Notes under the pieces: model-generated
Databases searched by the model: none
What the model was told of the DNA's origin: nothing
The model's input: the letters and a program-made list of their open reading frames with translations, nothing else
Origin: Macrotrachela quadricornifera
Lineage: Eukaryota > Rotifera > Eurotatoria > Philodinida > Philodinidae
Assembly: GCA_022393335.1 (NCBI GenBank)
Contig: JAJEKB010021193.1
Coordinates: 1,365,680-1,429,679 of the forward strand
Length of the DNA stretch: 64,000 nucleotides
Direction of reading: 5' to 3'
Shown here: positions 22,816-33,265 of the stretch, one piece after another
Numbering within the stretch: the first letter of the stretch is position 1
How the letters are laid out: every line of letters begins with the position of its first letter
Program-made: the position numbers and the translations under genes

Positions 22816-23254
22816 GATCACCGAACAGATTTCAGATTCGAAGTCCCCGCATGGAAAAACCTCTAAAAATGTCTTTTTCGAAAACTCGGTTTTCGATGTT
22901 TTTTTGACCCTGCGGACATACAAGCAAGCAAGCAAACAATTTATGTTTCTAAGACTCTTCTCTACGAGAAAGAGAATAGATTACAGTCCATGAAAATTAA
23001 AAATATACTCTTCGATTTCTTTTATTTTTATTACTATACGTTTTTATCTATTAACGTACTAATTGCATATAGGAAAAAATCCCAGGAGGTTCTGCATCTT
23101 GTGGCATATTTACGTTAAATATCAAATAGAATTTAAAATGTAAAAAATGTACTAGAAAACGAAAGTGTCATCTGTTTTTTCTAGACTTTTGCATATTGTA
23201 GCAATTTTGATTTCACATATATGTTAGCATAAGTGAATGAGAAAATGTTGGTTC

Positions 23255-23545
23255 TTTTTCTCAAAAGGCGCACAGTGAAAAGCTCTAGAAAGCTGTATTA
23301 TCTAATTGGTTTTTACCTGTTCTGACAAAAGAAGTGCTGTCGAAAGTTCTACAAAATTACTGTAGACAAAATCCTATGCCAAATCAAAAAGTCTTCGGAG
23401 TATTTTCAGAAATGATAGGAAGCGACACCGCTATGTAAGTTGTTCATCTTGAATATGAGAAAAATCATCAGAAAGGTAAAACCAAATTTGATCATATAGC
23501 TCTTGTAGAGCTTTTCACGGCTTATTTTTGGAAAAAAAAATGTAA
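23255..23545. repeat. Inverted pair of the GTGAAAAGCTCTA family
   Basis: 'cagtgaaaagctctag' at 23273-23288 is inverted as 'tagagcttttcacgg' at 23506-23520, with partly matching outer sequence. Same family as at 49.5 and 55.8 kb. A related 'ctgcatcttgtggcatattt' end fragment lies just before, at about 23092. Confidence 0.5.
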
Positions 23546-24063
23546 CGTCTTATCATTTGTTTAGGCTCAGATATATGCGAAATAAAAATATGTTACAACA
23601 CTATGGACATTCTGTATAAGGAAAAAAATGTGTCACCTTTTCTTCTAATACATTTTGTACTTAAAACCGTCTTTGATGTTCAATATAAATATATCAAAGG
23701 ATGCGATGCGTTCTGGACTTTCTTCCTATATATAATAAATTAATAGATAGAAATGTGCAGTAATAAAAGACAAAAAAATGGAAGGGTATATTTTCAATTT
23801 TTGTGGGCTGTAATAACAAAAACGATATCATGAAAAAGTAATACTCACCACTATAATTAGAATATATTCGCAAATCAACAGTTATATTGATAACTAAAAA
23901 TTCACTAGGAATATTGATGATTGAAATAGTGCTGGCAGTATTGATAGATGTTAATTTTTTTTTGCTGAAAACAAAAATATTTTTTCTTGCGCATTTATGA
24001 ACGACACATATGATTGATTAAAAATTCTACGGATGAAAAATATTGAGAAAATGTTCGACATTT

Positions 24064-24153
24064 ATAAATGTCCCGGCGGCGGCTCAAGAATTCGGAAAAT
24101 TAACCATGATTTCGTGGTGGTGATGGCGGCTCAGCCGTACGGCTTACACCTCT
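24064..24153 (-). mobile_element. Truncated hAT-like MITE end, GCGGC family
   Basis: The piece ends 'cggctcagccgtacggcttacacctcta', whose reverse begins TAGAGGTGTAAGCCG, the terminal repeat of the complete element at 61280-61681. The interior is rich in GGCGGC. The opposite end is missing, so this is a truncated copy. Confidence 0.6.
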
Positions 24154-24604
24154 AGTCATAGCGATGTGCCTTACTTGGAATATAGTAATAGGATGATATT
24201 ATGAATTGCGTTTTGAACAAGTACTCCCTAGGAACGTAAATGATTTTGAAAAATTGTTTTATTATGCCCCGAGATTTTCACATTATAAGTTTTAGTCGAT
24301 ATGTTTAAAACTTGGCTTTTAAAAGAGAAACTAGAGATTTTGGTACTTTGTTTGATTGGAATAGATATGAAATATGGAAATTTTCTATCTTCATCCTACC
24401 TTCTTTATGAATACACATCATACAAAAACTACCTGACATTACTTGCATGGTAAAATAAAATTTTATTAATATCCCTAAGAAAAAAAAATACTCATCACGT
24501 GAGAAAGTATGATTCGTATATGCATGCTCTTTAGTGTTCATTTCCAACAAACATTCCTTGCTGAAGATAAAACAAAAAATGAATTCTTTTTTATTTCCAT
24601 TTCA

Positions 24605-24766
24605 ATAGGAAAAACGCCATTACGTAGTAGCGTGGGTTCCATTCATGCTAATGCTAGCTGGCAACACGTGAATATTAACGTTGTTACAGGACCTGAGCTG
24701 TGACTCCGTAATCCATGTGGCATATTTATGGATAATCAACAAACGGTGTATGTTGCTGATTAGTGA
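24605..24766 (+). pseudogene. NHL-repeat protein relic
   Basis: Translation shows a segment like 'ANASWQHVNINVVTG', then an in-frame TGA, then 'NPCGIFMDNQQTVYVAD', followed by stops. This matches the usual pattern of NHL beta-propeller proteins, where a 'xxWqxxgxtVaGg' stretch leads into 'PxGifvDxxqtvYvAD'. Only about one blade is left and no start or splice structure can be built, so it is a decayed fragment of a larger gene. Confidence 0.6.
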
Positions 24767-24841
24767 TGGGATCGGTTCGAAGTATTCACGTTCACTTATG
24801 TTAATTGATGTGAATAAAATTACTGCTGATGTTGACGAAGG

Positions 24842-24953
24842 AGTCAAACAGACTGCACAAATTAAAATTGAATTAAGCAATGTAATTGGCGTTTCCAATT
24901 AGAACACCAATTATATTCCTTAATTCAATTTTAAATCGTGTAGTCTGTTTGAC
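24842..24953. repeat. Imperfect hairpin with ~50-bp arms
   Basis: 'gtcaaacagactgcacaaat' and the A/T-rich sequence after it are inverted across a short loop near 24895, ending 'gtgtagtctgtttgac'. A transcript of this segment would fold into a single long hairpin of pre-miRNA or MITE size. Confidence 0.7.
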
Positions 24954-25173
24954 TAACGGAGACTGACACTTGAGGACCTTTTCTCGTAAGTAAAGTATAA
25001 AATGTTTCCTTTTGCTCGTTGATCGTCATGTATAAGGAAAGTATTAATAAAAATAATAGAAAACTTCGATATTGAATTCTAAATGTAAGTAAATGTTCAT
25101 GTATTAGTAGTGAAGAAAAATTTTGACGATCACTCTCTGTACTTTACATGATTTTCTGAAGCAGTTAGCGATT

Positions 25174-25179
25174 TTTATT
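25174..25179 (-). promoter_or_regulatory. Poly(A) signal AATAAA (minus) of the VWA gene
   Basis: TTTATT on the plus strand, about 110 bases downstream of the stop at 25288 in the direction of transcription. A second overlapping copy lies at 25178-25183. Confidence 0.45.
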
Positions 25180-25287
25180 TATTTTGTTGCAAATATTTTC
25201 TTATTTAAACATATAATTAAATCTTTAGCAATTTTTTTTTGTTTATGAAGATGAATCATTGAATATGGGAACAATTGTTGTTGACAT

Positions 25288-27805
25288 TCAAAATTGTTGT
25301 CGAATATTTTTCAGTAATAGATCAAGCTGTTTATTGTCATTATTCAGTAAATCAAGAAGACGTTTGCGTGCTTTTTGTACGACACCATGCCACATGGTTA
25401 ATAACGAAGAAAAACGAGTTTCGAATGAAACAATAACAATGGCCGAGGCAAGAATCTGATGATTATTATTGAATGATTGAAAACTAGTCAAAGTCTTTCC
25501 AGTCAATTTCTCAATCTCTTTGGAATTTAAATCCCAGAGTCCATCAAATTTTTGTTTATTGATCAGATACCGAACAATATTTTGATCATCGACAGGCCAC
25601 GTTTCTTCTTTTTTAATATTCTCGTTATGCATTGTTCGATATGTACATGGATCTGTATGGCTACCAAGTAATCTTTTATGAGTAATTCTCTGACCTTCTA
25701 CACGAGTTGTTCGACCTTCGTTTATCAATCGATTAGAAGTCATGGGCTGTATGCATAATGAAAGACTGTAATTGTTCTCGAGAGCACTATTCCTAGAGCA
25801 TTCGCCAATATTGATCGAACTACTTGCCGGTCTGACGTTCGACTGGTATGTTTGCTGGTATCGATTTTCGATCAAGTGCTGATCATCATTCGATATTTGT
25901 ATGGGTACTTCGCGCAAGACCATATCAAAATTGCTTGCATTCGTTCGTTTTTCAACACCTACAAATGCTGTATATGGACTGAGAATTTGGTATTTAAGCG
26001 ATAATTCGAGAATCTGTTTCTTTGCTGTTTCTTTATCATCAATTGTTGATGCTCTAAATGATCGATAGAATTTTTCAAATCGATTTTGAAGCGAACCGTG
26101 AACATTCTTGTTTATTGATGGTGGTATTTTAGCATGTTGTAATTCCAGAATAAGTGCTTTAGCAGCTAGTCGTGCAATTGTACTATTGTTACTCATTTTT
26201 GACACACGATTAAATTGAGCTTCACATAATCGATGTTGATTCGTATGTAATTCAACAGTAGAATGATGATCATTTTCTAGTGCATAAATAATCAGACGAT
26301 CGTTTGCATAGACTGGCGGTGTTTTTGTTGGAACATTCATTACTGTTGTACCCAAATTCCATTTGACTTGAACATCAGTAATACAAGGTTGCAGAGCTTT
26401 CTGTAATTGTTCCCCGACATAAATATCAACATTAGTGTTAGGTGGAATAAAAATAAAACGACCATTTGTTGCACGAGCAAGACCTTTAACAAGAGAACGG
26501 CTTGGTGCATGACCCAAACCAAAGGAAAATATTCGTGTTGAAGTCGCCATCGAACGGCATAAATCGAGTACTTCATCAACATTGGAAATTTCACCATCGG
26601 TTAACAGAAATATTTGCCGAGTACGACTTTTTTCAGGTGGATACTCTTCCAACCATTGTAGAGGAGATAACTAAAAGAAAAAAAAAGTTAGTGATTAATC
26701 ATTACAAATTCGAAAAACAATCGATTATCCTTACCAGTTCAGTTCCACCCAAATCTGCTTGCATCTCATTAGCTAATTCTTCAGCTTTTCGCGCGTTTTC
26801 TTCATTGTACACGACTGTCACATCTCTGAATAAAGTCTCATAACTTGATCCAAATCGAATAATATTAAAATAACAATTAATCGGTAGACTTTTGAGAAAA
26901 AGTAACATGGATTGACGAGCTAATCCGATCTTATTTTCGTCGCGCATCGATCCACTACAATCAATAACAAATAAATATTCATTACTTATTTGAATGTTGT
27001 TCGTTGCTCGCCGACAATCATCTTCTGTCGGTATGAATGAAGCCATTACAGCACCAGGTTCTGCTGTCACCAGTATATTTGATCGACTTTCAGCTAAATC
27101 AATATCAAGAAGAATATCCCGATCTAAATGAGTATTTTTTTGGGCAAATTCAATAACATAGATATCTGCTTGAGTAAGATGAACTTGAATTGGATGAGAA
27201 GTTGAACTAACTCGTGAAATACCCTTTTTGTCTACTTGACAATAAAATTCAATGACGTACGGTGTAGTCTGAACATATTTTGATGTAGTTCCAGCTGGTG
27301 AAGTGATGCCACCTTTGTTTGGATTGTATCGAGGAGCAATAGTCGTCGGAACAACAAAGCGAATTTTTCGACCGTGATCAACGAGATCCAATTCAGAGAC
27401 ATAGGAAATCGTAATATGACATTCTTTGCCTGGTGGTAATGCACCGACATTAATGACAAATTTATCTTGAGATTTTTCATCTTGTTCAAGTAGATAGGCA
27501 CCGTGTCCTTGTCGAAGAGCATCGTTGTATTCTTTCTGTGCTTCTTTCTTTTCTTTTAATTGAGCAACAATTTCTCGATCATCAATGCGAGCAACAAATG
27601 CGTAAATAGCTGCTTGTTCCTCAATAGGAAAACAGTAAACAGCTTCAATTGGTGTTGTTTCATCATTACGAAAAACTTGCTTGATAGTTACATCAGCAGC
27701 AAATGATCGAATAATTGATTCGACACGTACTTGTTTGAGTGGAACGTATTCTGATTGTTCTAATTGGCGTCTAGTAAAAGTCGAATGTTGGATGATTCGA
27801 AGCAT
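25288..27805 (-). CDS. VIT and VWA domain protein, VWA5A-like, two exons
   Basis: Exons 27805-26735 and 26670-25288 flank a 64-base intron (GTAAGG...CTTTTAG, phase 0), giving 817 residues. The VIT domain covers roughly residues 10-140. The VWA domain (about 275-460) has a complete metal-ion site: DCSGS (Asp282, Ser284, Ser286), Thr355 in LGGTEL at the exon end, and Asp382 in LLTDGE. The C-terminus (about 720-815) contains 'GLWDLN' and an amphipathic stretch like those in animal VWA5A (BCSC-1/LOH11CR2A), usually about 790 residues. Family knowledge: cytoplasmic, Mg-dependent protein-binding scaffold; inter-alpha-trypsin inhibitor heavy chains share the VIT-VWA pairing but have signal peptides, which this lacks. 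The start ATG gives MLRIIQ directly ahead of the VIT domain. No lesion seen, so probably functional. Confidence 0.9.
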
Positions 27806-28547
27806 CTTGAAAAATAATTTGTCTTTCTACTTGTGTTACTTGTTTATATATACAAATGAGAAATGTCCAACTGAATGATTCACGAGTAATGATATAGATA
27901 AAACAGTTAAGAGAAAGATAACGGTCAGTAGTTAAGATATTATAGTTTTCGTGACTATATCAGAGATAAAAGACAACTCTGTTATAGAACGTATACAAGA
28001 CATGATATAGGATGAGTGTTATGAGTATTTTTCCTTTTATAAATGTATATGCATCAATTATAGTTATCTCTTTCTGATGGTCTATCAGGTTTTTTTTTCC
28101 TTGGGTTTTTTCTTCTTTATGATAACTTGGATATATTCCAATTTAAATATTATCTACTCTTGATAATATTTCATCATTAGCAAAATGTCAAATATAAGTA
28201 CCTGATATTTCTGCGTGAAGTATGTGTGTAATACTAGGTTTGAAATAAACGTCACATACATGACATTATGTCAAACATCTATAAGGTAGAAAGAGCAGGT
28301 TTGGAATCCTCTGGACTACAGTACCATCTCAACATCTTTGAGATGTTGTATTAGCATTGTAATTCATGCACAACAGGCAATCTATCTATATTTTCGATCC
28401 TAAACTGGAAATATTTATATTTTAGATAAATGAGGTCCTTCGAGGAAATTCTCTTAGAATTCATCTAGTCTGAGAAAGTATTACTTATGGTATAAATATG
28501 AGCCTTAATTATTTTAATCAATTGATGGGGTTCGCCCGTAAGTAGTG
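27806..28547. other. Intergenic, upstream of the VWA gene
   Basis: AT-rich. It presumably contains the promoter of the minus-strand VWA gene, but no defined element could be picked out. No repeat or open frame of note. Confidence 0.5.
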
Positions 28548-28822
28548 AGATTTTTGCTGGTAATTCTCAATTGTTGTCATAAAAAAAAGTGAGTTGAATG
28601 AAGTATATTTTAATCGTTTGCGAGGGTATTAGTAAAACATGTCATAATCCACTTCAACCGCCGATTAACGCAAATTATAGCGTATTTTGCTAATACATTT
28701 CCAGACGATTAAAATATACTTCATTCAACTCAGTTTTGTTTTCACTGATTCCGAATGTCATAGTTTTATTATACAAAATCTGTTTTTCGACGACAACAAT
28801 TGAGAATTACGAGCAGAAATCT
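28548..28822. mobile_element. Nested foldback element (275 bp)
   Basis: An inner pair of near-perfect 28-base inverted repeats (starting TGAGTTGAATGAAGTATA at 28590, mirrored to end at 28732) lies within an outer inverted pair ('ttgctggtaattctcaattg' near 28555, mirrored at about 28797-28818). Left and right spacers differ in length (about 8 versus 57 bases). Non-coding, of MITE type; target duplication not resolved. Confidence 0.8.
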
Positions 28823-29309
28823 AGCTATTCAGCCCAAAATTTAGTAAAACGGTTTGCCTCGACAAAGGAGGAGGAAGAAGAAAAGAAAAGAAACGCGATG
28901 CATACTTTTGTGACTGTAGGTATGATGAATTGAATAATGTTTAAACGAACTTTCTAGCCCTCATGGTCTTCGAAATAACTGAAAAAACTTTGTGTCAAAA
29001 ACGTAACAGCATTACGTTTGGAGAAAGCTGATTTTCTCTTTCGAATAAAATAAATTTAAGGAAAAAACAGATCAATCGTAGCAAAATTCTTTTTGTTACT
29101 AATTCCTCTCCCTCATCCTGTTGCTACTAAAACGATTGATACTCAATATTTTATTGTTAACTCCAGTAGCACCAGCCAGGATCATTTTTGATCCTTCTTC
29201 AAAATTTTAAAAATCAAGAGGGAAACATCATACTTTGTACTTTATTATACTTTAATGTACTTCAAAATACTTTTACAAACTTCAAGATTAAGTGTGTAAC
29301 GGCTTCAGT
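28823..29309. other. Intergenic, nothing recognised
   Basis: A purine-rich GGAGGAAGAAG run at about 28868-28885 and otherwise AT-rich sequence. No gene identified. Confidence 0.5.
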
Positions 29310-30010
29310 TGAGCATCTTGAAGCTAGAGCTGGAGAGGAGTACCACGGCTCTCCAAGTGCTATTTTATGGAGACGCTCATAAGTCTTTTAGAGCTATACT
29401 CTAAGAGTACTCATAGATCCACACGGATTATCCTGTTGAAATGCCCTTTAGTTTCTCAGCGCTATACTGTGAGGATACTATAGATCCTCGTGGACTATTC
29501 TGTGAAGGTATCCATAAGTCCTCAAGGGCGAAACTATAAGGATTGCCATAAGTCTTGTAGTGCTGTACTATGGGAATACCCATAGCTAACCAATGACTAT
29601 TCCACGGATGTTTCATAAATCCTGGTAGGCTATACTATGGGAGTACCATAAGTCCCTCTATGGCTATCCTAGAGAGTACCCATAATTTCTCAAGGGCCAT
29701 CTTATGAAGGTATTCATCAGCTTTGGATGCCCATCCTATTGGGGTAACCATAACTCCTCATATCCTAGACTATACATAGTACTGATGAATGCTAAAGATC
29801 TATCCTATGGGAATACACGTAAGTCCACGAGAGCTTGTGACTGGTCAACAGGACAATTCCCATGAACCGGCGCTATCAGATACCTGATTATGGGTACTCC
29901 TATAATGTAGCTCTTGGAGACTCATGAATACCTCATAGTATAGTTTCTGAGGATTAATGGATAGTTCTGCAGGACTTATGAATACTTCCAAGGGATAACC
30001 TTGGAGGATA
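29310..30010. repeat. Degenerate ~34-bp minisatellite
   Basis: About 20 units of the type 'gctatactatgggagtacc' followed by 'cataagtcctc'. Examples lie around 29510, 29545, 29640, 29670 and 29745. Unit length varies from about 32 to 36 and units are strongly diverged, so this is an old array. Frames through it are low complexity. Confidence 0.75.
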
Positions 30011-30037
30011 TATGGCAATCCTCCTCCTTTCGAAATC

Positions 30038-30777
30038 TAGGGATGCACTAATTCTTTTGGCATCTCGTGAAAGACGATCTTTTTCTATACGATCAGCAAA
30101 AGTATTCATTAATGTTCTATATCAGCGTTACTCAACTTTCTTTGCTCTATTCGAAACTGTGGTCATAATTTATGAAATCAAAAGTTAAGCCTTTAGAATT
30201 GACAGGGAATTGACTGAAATTTGCAAAAACGTGGATTTTTACAGGCAATTCTAACCGTGCTGGAAACTTGGGTTTAGTATTAATGGAATCTAAAGATATT
30301 TTCTGATAGAACATTCAAAACTAGTTACAACTATTATGAATACTCGTCGAAAGCTTGGCAGTTCTCAGCACTGGGAATATGTTACTTTTAGTATATAGAT
30401 ATCAATTCTTGTCAATTCCTAGAGTTTCTATTCTAATATTAGTCTCGTTCCAAGATTTTAGAACTGTCAAGCTTCCAACAGATTTCCATAATAGCTGTGA
30501 TCAGTTTTCAATGCTCTATCAGAAAATATCTTTAGATTTCATTGAATACTAAACCCAAGTTTCCAGCACGGTTAGAATTGACTGTAAAATTTCACATTTT
30601 TACAAATTTCAGTCAATTCTATAGGCTTAACTTTTGATTTCATAAATTATGACCACAGTTTTGAATAGAGCAAAGAAAGCTGAGTAAGGCTGATATAGAA
30701 CGTTAATGGATACTTTCGCTGATCGTAAAGAAAAAGATCATCTTTGGCGAGATATTAAAAGAATTGGTGCGTCCCTA
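30038..30777. mobile_element. Foldback element, ~740 bp, arms >300 bp
   Basis: The left end 'tagggatgcactaattcttt' is mirrored at the right end ('gaattggtgcgtccct'). Long blocks match in inverted order, such as 'ggtcataatttatgaaatca', 'aaacttgggtttagtatt' and 'gaaagcttggcagttct'. Nearly the whole element is palindromic around a short centre near 30415. No coding capacity. Confidence 0.85.
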
Positions 30778-31102
30778 TCGGAATCTGAGCTAATGAACAG
30801 CTTCAACTCAGCGAACTGAGCTGGAGATGTCACATCTAATCACAAAGCAACTGGCATCTAATCTGGCAACATATGAATAATAATAATCAAAAATGGAATT
30901 CAAAAATACCGTCAGAAACAACACATAATTGTGTCTACAAAGAAACTCTGAAAAAGCACGTTTAAGATCGTTTAGCAAACATAGCAACAAACATCGCGTT
31001 ATGTAGAACTCTTTTATGTTCGTACGTGTTCTATCTTAGTGTTATAGGCAACACTAATATTGATTACTGATTATATTCAAAAACTTCAAAAAAAAATAAA
31101 TA
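30778..31102. other. Short intergenic spacer
   Basis: AT-rich sequence between two inverted-repeat elements, with no gene seen. Confidence 0.5.
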
Positions 31103-31461
31103 CAGAGTGGCCCAAAAGTCACGCAACTAATAAAAAAATTAAATAGCTCTTTTACGGCTCGAGCAAAGGAGCTGATTTTTTACCAGTGATAGAGGCATGT
31201 ATAAGCTTTATATTCATAAAGACACGTCTAGAGAGACCCTTCATAAAGTGTCACTATTGACGTCAACCAGAAAAAATTTCTTTTTTCATATATAGAAAGA
31301 AAAACAACATATTTAACAGGGAGTTTCTCTAGACATGTCTTTATGGATATAAAGCTTATACATGCTTCTATTACAAGTAAAAAAATCAGTTCCTTTGGTC
31401 CAGCCGTAAGAGAGATATTCAATCTTTTTGTTGATTGCGTGTATTTTGGGCCATTTTGTGT
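31103..31461. mobile_element. mariner-like MITE, ~360 bp, TA-flanked
   Basis: Begins CAGAGTGGCCCAAAAGTCAC and ends with the diverged mirror image (...TTTTGGGCCATTTTGTG), with TA on both sides (31101-31102 and 31462-31463). Arms of about 150 bases match through 'aaagcttatacatgctt' and the 'cagctc/ggctg' segments. The termini resemble the GGGTGGCCCAAAAGT-type ends of Tc1/mariner elements. No transposase inside. Confidence 0.7.
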
Positions 31462-31681
31462 TACATTATGATACCCATCATTTTAAATAAGATCTAGTTT
31501 GAACTGTCTCATTAGAAAATTTTTTATATGTCGATATGGCATACTGCTCTAGAATTTTTCTGAATTCAATACTGAAAAGTTACCATAATCCTTACTATTT
31601 AATATAAACTAATCCCCTTTTTGATGCGATTTTGTTTGGTACAAAAGATGTTGCTGATGCTATTGAAAAGTACGGTGTTAT

Positions 31682-31925
31682 CCTCCCAAGGCGAACACAG
31701 GAAATCGGATCCTGTCGGATCTATATAATTTCTGTCGGAACCCATATGGTTTTTGTCGGATTCCCATCAGCCGGATTCCGGCCCGGATTTTGTCGGGATG
31801 CGCCGGAAACAAGATGAAATCCGACCAGATCCGACCGGATTTCATTATGTTTCCGTTACATTCCAATGGAATCCGACGCGGATCCGATCGAAAACGATCG
31901 GATCTACAGGTCGGATTGAATGTCC
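31682..31925. repeat. CCGGAT/TGTCGG-rich repeat, fuller copy
   Basis: Shares the 'cctcccaaggc' opening and many 'gtcgga', 'ccggat' and 'gatccg' words with 17696-17850. Words appear in both orientations, so the segment is roughly self-complementary. A 91-codon frame on the minus strand is a by-product of the repeats. Confidence 0.6.
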
Positions 31926-32183
31926 TGGGCTCCTGAAAAATTGTTATTTCCAATGTGATACGTTTAATACACTTTACCGCATTTTAAGGTACAAAAATTC
32001 GATGTTTTCCCTTGTTAAAAATACACTAGAAATATTTAGTTTTTCCCAATTTTTAGAAGCAACTAACATCCCTTACGAATAGATGTGTATCATTGAATCT
32101 TAAAAGATAGACATTTGTTTTTATGTCATTACAAACTTTTATTATAAGACCATGTTTACAGTATATAGCAAACATACAACTTC
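31926..32183. other. Short intergenic spacer
   Basis: AT-rich DNA between repeats with no recognisable gene. Confidence 0.5.
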
Positions 32184-33265
32184 ATATATTCCTCGAAGAA
32201 TTAGGACTAACGAGGAGACTTCGCCAGGTGCTCCCTTCTGATTTCAAAGAATTTTTGTCCATAGATTCACTTTAGTGTCCTAGTGAAAACCCTAAAAGGA
32301 TTTGGGTTCCAAGCGCTTTTTTCAAAAGTTAAGGATATTTTATTTTTGCTCCTGTATAGCATAACATACAATATTTAAGGAGGATCGGCCCCTTCACTTT
32401 CATATACAAAGAACAAGAGAAATAGAAATTTTTGTACGAAAAGGTATAGAAAGAAATTCTCTATCTAGTAGAGCTTAAATGAAGCTGAAAATCAACGCTT
32501 ACTACATCATCGAACATTGAATAAGTTGCTTCAGATAGGTATTTTTTGTACTCCAATGACTTTCAATCGTGTTATTATGATTTGAGTAAAATTTAAATAC
32601 ATACTTTATGCATAAGTCGATAGAGAATTTCAAGCTCTACAACATTTCTATGGGCCGTATTAGCTGATTTGGCTTCTTGGAAAAAGATAAATGTTTCCTA
32701 GGCGAACATAGATGGTTCCATAGTGAGTTCTCCTTGAGCAACAACTGAAAACGGCCTCTATCTTTTCCCAAGAAGCTAAATCAGCTAATATGGCCCATAG
32801 AAAAGTTGTAGAGCTTGAAATTTTCTATCGATCTATGTATAAAATATATATTTAAATTTTACTCAAATCGTAATAACACGATTGAAAGCCATTGGAGTAC
32901 AAAAAATACCAGTCTGAAACAACTTATTCAATGTTCGATGATGTAGTAAGCGTCGATTTTCAGCCTCATTCAAGTTCTACTAGATAAAGAATTTCTTTCT
33001 ATATCTTTTCATACAAAAATTTCTATTTCTCTTGTACTTTGTGTTTGAAAGTGAGGGTACTGATCCTCTTTATGTATTGTATGTTATGCTATATAGGAGC
33101 AAAAATAAAGTATCCTTAACTTTTAAAAGAAGTGCTAGGAACCCAAATCCTTTCAGGGTTTTTATTAGGGCACTAAAGTGAATCTATGGACAAAAATTCT
33201 TTGAAATCGGAAGGCGACACCTGGCGAGATTCCCTCATTAGTTAGTACTCTACGAATTAGGGATA
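32184..33265. mobile_element. Large foldback palindrome, ~1.08 kb, ~500-bp arms
   Basis: The left arm (32184-32695) reappears inverted at about 32750-33265. Among many matching blocks are 'gaatctatggacaaaaattc' on the right against its mirror on the left, 'atgttcgatgatgtagtaag', 'gtaataacacgattgaaagc' and 'ccaagaagc(c/t)aaatcagcta'. The centre (about 32695-32750) is short. Substitution-only differences suggest an old element under no frame constraint. No open frame of interest. Confidence 0.9.

Larger units (their letters stand above)
20687..22985. repeat. Complex repeat, two tandem ~1.1-1.2-kb copies
   Basis: The opening 'tgcatcaataagtaatagtc' followed by 'aagtaacgctcgtc' occurs at 20688 and 21927. 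Each copy ends with '(aagc)n' or '(caat)n' runs, 'tttatgttt...gactcttc' and 'ctctacgagaaagaga', the last inverted to 'ctctttctcgtag' near the start. Inside are sub-repeats of about 120-130 bp carrying 'cagattcgagttcctcgacc' (20821, 20945, 22060, 22190, 22311, 22398), plus the 127-bp arrays listed separately. Frames in it are not conserved and I take none as genes. Confidence 0.8.
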
